From Henricia sp. BOLD:AAB3569 (taxonomy: Eukaryota; Echinodermata; Asteroidea; Spinulosida; Echinasteridae): a DNA stretch of 64,000 bases. Shown one piece after another: positions 59,369 through 64,000 of this stretch. Positions within the stretch are counted from its first letter, which is position 1, and every line of letters begins with the position of its first letter. A model generated the notes under the pieces. It saw only the letters and a list, made by a program, of their open reading frames with translations. It ran no database searches and was not told the origin of the DNA. The DNA lies in contig JBBELK010000523.1 in the NCBI GenBank assembly GCA_037783545.1, positions 62,001 to 126,000 of the forward strand, given 5' to 3'. Made by a program: the position numbers and the translations under genes.

Positions 59369-60790
59369 GTGTTCGTTCTTGACAACGAACACATGGCTGT
59401 TCCCTTCCTTTTTATGAACATGTGTGGTGTTCGAGACGACTTATTATCACCTATGTTGTTATATTTAACTATTTAATCATCTTGTCCCAAGAGAGCGCTA
59501 TTTTATACGATGACGTCATCACTCACATTTTGGAAAGCTTGAGGCCCTTTGACATTAACACCCTTGACCCCGTATTTATACCCTCTACCATTTTCACACT
59601 AAAGGCCACTTCCCGTTTCGACCGGAAGTGAGCAAGGTCAAAGGTCACCAACCTATTTTTTAGATACCCCACCCTAGTTGAAGTGTAACACAACTGACCT
59701 CGTCCAAATATCTTGCACCACTTTCAAATGGCAAGGCAAGATCTGTTTGACCAATAGGAAACGAGGTCAAGGGTCAAGGCGTGTGCACATTTTAAAGACC
59801 TTTGTTAGTCATCGTATATGGCGAAGGAATCAAGATCGTAGGTCAAACGGTTGATTTTGTATTGATTTTTTAATGTCTAAGTTATTAAACATCATGCCCC
59901 TTTAATCTGACACGTGATGACGTCATCATAACGTAATCAGTTAAAGACCTTTGTTAGTTATTGTATATGGCGCAGGAATCAAGATAGTAGCTAAAATGGT
60001 TGATTTCTTACGGATTTGTTATATCCCATTTATTTTATTTGATGCCCCTTTAATCTGACACGTTATGACGTCATTAGTGAAAGACCTTTGTTAGTGATCA
60101 TATTTGGCGCAGGAATCAAGATCGTAGCTCAAACGGTGGATTTTTTATTGATTTTTTATATTTCATTTATCTGTTTTCATGCCCCTTTAATCTGACATGT
60201 GATGACGTCGTCCTGACGTCATCATTTAAAGACATTTATTAGTGGTCGTATATGGCGCAGGAATGAAGATCATAGCTCAAACGGTTGATTTGTTATTTAT
60301 TTTTGAACATTTAATTTTATCAAATACCCCTTTAATCTAACACATCGAGCAAGGTCAAAGGTCGCCACCATATTTTTTGGATACCCCATCCTAGTCGAAG
60401 TGTAACACAATTGACCCCGTCCAAATATCTTGTACCACTTTCAAATGACAAGGCAAAATCTGTTTGACCAATAGGAAACAAGGTCAAAGGTCAAGGCGTG
60501 TGCGCATCTTAAAGACATTTGTTAGTCATCATATATGGCGAAGGAATCAAGTTCGTATGTCAAACGGTTGATTTTATATTGATTTTTGAATATTTAATTT
60601 ATTAAACTTCATGCCCCTTTAATCTGACACGTGATGACGTCATCATGACGTCATTAGTACTGTGCACAACTTCACATAGTGACCAATGTCCATGTGAAGT
60701 TTGAAGTCAATCATCAATGTGCAAGTGTCCGAAATAGCGTCTGAAAAAAGTGGAAGAAGTAAAAGAATAAAAAAAAAAAAAAAATAGAAA
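59369..60790. repeat. Complex tandem repeat, diverged first copy
   Basis: It starts with the hairpin TGTGTTCGTT...AACGAACACA and the phrase ACATGGCTGTTCCC shared by later copies, and ends in the A-rich GAAGTAAAAGAAT run before 60790. It contains shortened and rearranged versions of the inner blocks (repeated TTTGTTAGT-GATCGTATATGGCGCAGGAATCAAG-type phrases at about 59800, 59945, 60085, 60235 and 60510). It is clearly older than the two copies to its right. Confidence 0.85.
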
Positions 60791-61101
60791 TGTGTTCGTT
60801 GAAAACGAACACATGGCTGTTCCCCTCCTTTTTATAAACATATGTGGTGTTCGGGATGACCTTTGTTAGTGATTGTATATGAAGAAATCACGATCGTATG
60901 TCAAACGGTTGAGTTTTTATCGATTTTTAAATATTGAATATTATTACATGCCACTTTAATCTGACATGTAGGGAAGGTCAAAGGTGTTGCTATATGTTTG
61001 GATACCCCACCCTAGTCGAAGTGTAACACAGTTGACCCCATCGTGATATATTGTACCCCTTTCAAATGGCAAGGCAAAATCTGTTTGACCAATAGGAAAC
61101 G

Positions 61102-61114
61102 AGGTCAAAGGTCA
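61102..61114. promoter_or_regulatory. DR1 nuclear-receptor-type motif (one of about 13)
   Basis: AGGTCA-A-AGGTCA is a perfect direct repeat with one-base spacing, the consensus for HNF4/RXR/COUP-TF-type receptors. Perfect copies begin near 59635, 60481, 61102, 61386, 61516, 61800, 61929, 62540, 62824, 62954, 63238, 63367 and 63978. They are part of the repeat unit, so their number reflects duplication. Confidence 0.6.
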
Positions 61115-61357
61115 AGCCATGTGCGCATCTTAAAGACATTTGTTAGTGATCGTATATGCAGAAGGAATCAAATTTGTAGGTCAAACGGTAGATTTTTTAT
61201 TGATTTTTGAATATTTAATTACGTAATCATCTTGTCGCTAGAGGGCGCTATTTCCTACGATGACGTCATCACTTATATTTTTGGAAAGCTTAAGGGCCTC
61301 TGGTAATAACACCATTGACCCTATCTCAATACCTCCTTTCACTTTCAAACTAAGGGC

Positions 61358-61381
61358 CACTTCCGGTTTCGACCGGAAGTG
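61358..61381. promoter_or_regulatory. Inverted ETS-type site pair forming a TTCG-loop hairpin
   Basis: CACTTCCGGT and ACCGGAAGTG are perfect inverted arms around TTCG. Further exact copies lie at 61772-61795, 62796-62819 and 63210-63233, with an imperfect one near 59608. ACCGGAAGTG is the classical ETS/GABP consensus, and UUCG is an unusually stable RNA tetraloop. Whether either matters here is unknown. Confidence 0.6.
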
Positions 61382-62228
61382 AGCAAGGTCAAAGGTCACG
61401 GCCATATTTTTTGGATACACCACCCTAGGTCCAAGTGTAATACAGTTGACCACATCCAGATATCTTGTACCACTTTCAAATGGCAAGGCAAAATCTGTTA
61501 GACCAATAGGAAACGAGGTCAAAGGTCAAGCCCTGTGCGCATCTTAAAGACATTTGTTAGTGATCGTATATGCCACAGGAATCAAGATCGTAGGTCAAAC
61601 AGTTGATTTTTTATTGATTTTTGAATATTTAATTACGTAATCATCTTGTCGGTAGAGGGCGCTATTTCGTACGATGACGTCATCACTTATATTTTTGGAA
61701 AGCTTAAGGGCCTCTGGTAATAACACCATTGACCCCATCTCAATACCTCCTTTCACTTTCAAACTAAGGGCCACTTCCGGTTTCGACCGGAAGTGAGCAA
61801 GGTCAAAGGTCACAAAAATATTTTTTAGATACCCCACCCTAGTCGAAGTGTAACACAAGTGACTTTGTCCAAATATCTTGCACCACTTTCAAATGGCAAG
61901 GCAAAATCTGTTAGACCAATAGGAAACGAGGTCAAAGGTCAAGGGGTGTGCGCATCTCAAAGACCTTTGTTAGTCATCGTATATGCCGAAGGAATCAAGA
62001 TCGTAGGTCAAACGGTTGATTTTTTAATGATTTTTGAATATTTAATTTATTAAACTTCATGCCCCTTTAATCTGACACGTGATGACGTCATCATGACGTC
62101 ATTAGTACTGTGCACAACTTCACATAGTGACCAATGTCCATGTGAAGTTTGAAGTCAATCATGAATGGGCAAGTGCCCGAAAAAGCGTCTGAAAAAAGTG
62201 GAAGAAGAAAAAGAAAAAAAACTAGAAA

Positions 62229-63666
62229 TGTGTTCGTTGAAAACGAACACATGGCTGTTCCCCTCCTTTTTATAAACATATGTGGTGTTCGGGATGACCT
62301 TTGTTAGTGATTGTATATGAATAAATCACGATCGTATGTCAAACGGTTGAGTTTTTATCGATTTTTAAATATTGAATATTATTACATGCCACTTTAATCT
62401 GACATGTAGGGAAGGTCAAAGGTGTTGCTATATGTTTGGATACCCCACCCTAGTCGAAGTGTAACACAGTTGACCCCATCGTGATATATTGTACCCCTTT
62501 CAAATGGCAAGGCAAAATCTGTTTGACCAATAGGAAACGAGGTCAAAGGTCAAGCCATGTGCGCATCTTAAAGACATTTGTTAGTGATCGTATATGCAGA
62601 AGGAATCAAATTTGTAGGTCAAACGGTAGATTTTTTATTGATTTTTGAATATTTAATTACGTAATCATCTTGTCGCTAGAGGGCGCTATTTCCTACGATG
62701 ACGTCATCACTTATATTTTTGGAAAGCTTAAGGGCCTCTGGTAATAACACCATTGACCCTATCTCAATACCTCCTTTCACTTTCAAACTAAGGGCCACTT
62801 CCGGTTTCGACCGGAAGTGAGCAAGGTCAAAGGTCACGGCCATATTTTTTGGATACACCACCCTAGGTCCAAGTGTAATACAGTTGACCACATCCAGATA
62901 TCTTGTACCACTTTCAAATGGCAAGGCAAAATCTGTTAGACCAATAGGAGACGAGGTCAAAGGTCAAGCCCTGTGCGCATCTTAAAGACATTTGTTAGTG
63001 ATCGTATATGCCACAGGAATCAAGATCGTAGGTCAAACAGTTGATTTTTTATTGATTTTTGAATATTTAATTACGTAATCATCTTGTCGGTAGAGGGCGC
63101 TATTTCGTACGATGACGTCATCACTTATATTTTTGGAAAGCTTAAGGGCCTCTGGTAATAACACCATTGACCCCATCTCAATACCTCCTTTCACTTTCAA
63201 ACTAAGGGCCACTTCCGGTTTCGACCGGAAGTGAGGAAGGTCAAAGGTCACAAAAATATTTTTTAGATACCCCACCCTAGTCGAAGTGTAACACAAGTGA
63301 CTTTGTCCAAATATCTTGCACCACTTTCAAATGGCAAGGCAAAATCTGTTAGACCAATAGGAAACGAGGTCAAAGGTCAAGGGGTGTGCGCATCTCAAAG
63401 ACCTTTGTTAGTCATCGTATATGCCGAAGGAATCAAGATCGTAGGTCAAACGGTTGATTTTTTAATGATTTTTGAATATTTAATTTATTAAACTTCATGC
63501 CCCTTTAATCTGACACGTGATGACGTCATCATGACGTCATTAGTACTGTGCACAACTTCACATAGTGACCAATGTCCATGTGAAGTTTGAAGTCAATCAT
63601 GAATGGGCAAGTGCCCGAAAAAGCGTCTGAAAAAAGTGGAAGAAGAAAAAGAAAAAAAACTAGAAA
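62229..63666. repeat. Complex tandem repeat, copy B (1438 bp)
   Basis: Nearly identical to copy A; I noticed only a handful of differences (for example GAATAAATC for GAAGAAATC, GGAGACGAGG for GGAAACGAGG, and GAGGAAGG for GAGCAAGG). The exact 1438-bp offset holds throughout, so this is a recent tandem duplication. Confidence 0.95.
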
Positions 63667-64000
63667 TGTGTTCGTTGAAAACGAACACATGGCTGTTCCC
63701 CTCCTTTTTATAAACATATGTGGTGTTCGGGATGACCTTTGTTAGTGATTGTATATGAATAAATCACGATCGTATGTCAAACGGTTGAGTTTTTATCGAT
63801 TTTTAAATATTGAATATTATTACATGCCACTTTAATCTGACATGTAGGGAAGGTCAAAGGTGTTGCTATATGTTTGGATACCCCACCCTAGTCGAAGTGT
63901 AACACAGTTGACCCCATCGTGATATATTGTACCCCTTTCAAATGGCAAGGCAAAATCTGTTTGACCAATAGGAAACGAGGTCAAAGGTCAAGCCATGTGC
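63667..64000. repeat. Complex tandem repeat, copy C (cut by window edge)
   Basis: The first 334 bp of a further unit, matching the start of copies A and B; the array continues beyond the window. Confidence 0.95.

Larger units (their letters stand above)
60791..62228. repeat. Complex tandem repeat, copy A (1438 bp)
   Basis: This full unit begins with a 10-bp-arm hairpin (60791-60813) and contains about three 415-bp sub-repeats; the phrase ACATTTGTTAGTGATCGTAT recurs at about 61133 and 61548. It ends in CAACTTCACATAGTGACC...GTGAAGTTTGAAGTC followed by a GAAGAAAAAGA run. Each sub-repeat carries AGGTCAAAGGTCA, TGACGTCA, TAGAGGGCGCTA and an ETS-type hairpin. Minus-strand ORFs of 94 and 87 codons inside it simply follow the repeat. 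Confidence 0.93.

Noticed and set aside
61238-61858. Minus-strand ORFs of 94 and 87 codons in the 1438-bp repeat
   Set aside because: They recur only because the unit is duplicated, and their shared middle part follows the 415-bp sub-repeat. No known domain.

Overview
The window reads as non-genic, repeat-built eukaryotic DNA, most likely from a marine invertebrate deuterostome. An echinoderm or a relative is my best guess. The guess rests on a mag-like Ty3/Gypsy element, GGGGCCAATTTCATAAAGC-type MITEs, a tRNA-headed SINE with an ATT-repeat tail, and the many TGTACATGTA and AGGCCTA strings typical of such genomes. I found no host protein gene that I can defend.

Region by region: (1) 1-36990 is one continuous satellite array of about 135 head-to-tail monomers of 273 or 279 bp. 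It is cut by the left window edge and organised into higher-order repeats of varying length. (2) 36991-37650 is AT-rich unique sequence. (3) 37733-38695 is an 18-unit array of a 54-bp hairpin repeat, followed by small inverted-repeat elements and a stray degenerate piece of the same array. (4) 39.6-48.2 kb is a graveyard of small transposons: a decayed Tc1-like transposase, at least eight foldback or MITE elements, a SINE, paired direct repeats and an AT-rich drifting minisatellite. (5) 48268-57114 is a whole-looking Ty3/Gypsy LTR retrotransposon on the minus strand. It has apparently identical 711-bp LTRs, a tRNA-Ser primer site, gag, pol, and a third ORF encoding an SGNH-hydrolase-like protein where other lineages carry env. 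It sits in the middle of an older foldback element, whose two arms flank it. (6) 57165-59368 is mostly featureless, with two related foldbacks and a triplet of evenly spaced CACGTG sites. (7) 59369-64000 is a complex tandem repeat with a 1438-bp unit: one diverged copy, two nearly identical copies and a truncated fourth. The units are dense in nuclear-receptor DR1, CRE, ETS-type and CTCF-like motifs.

The only genes likely to work together are those of the LTR retrotransposon. Gag would form the particle, Pol supplies protease, reverse transcriptase, RNase H and integrase, and the SGNH-like protein is an accessory of unknown role. That accessory ORF is the most interesting thing here, followed by the variable higher-order structure of the big satellite and the motif-dense 1438-bp repeat.
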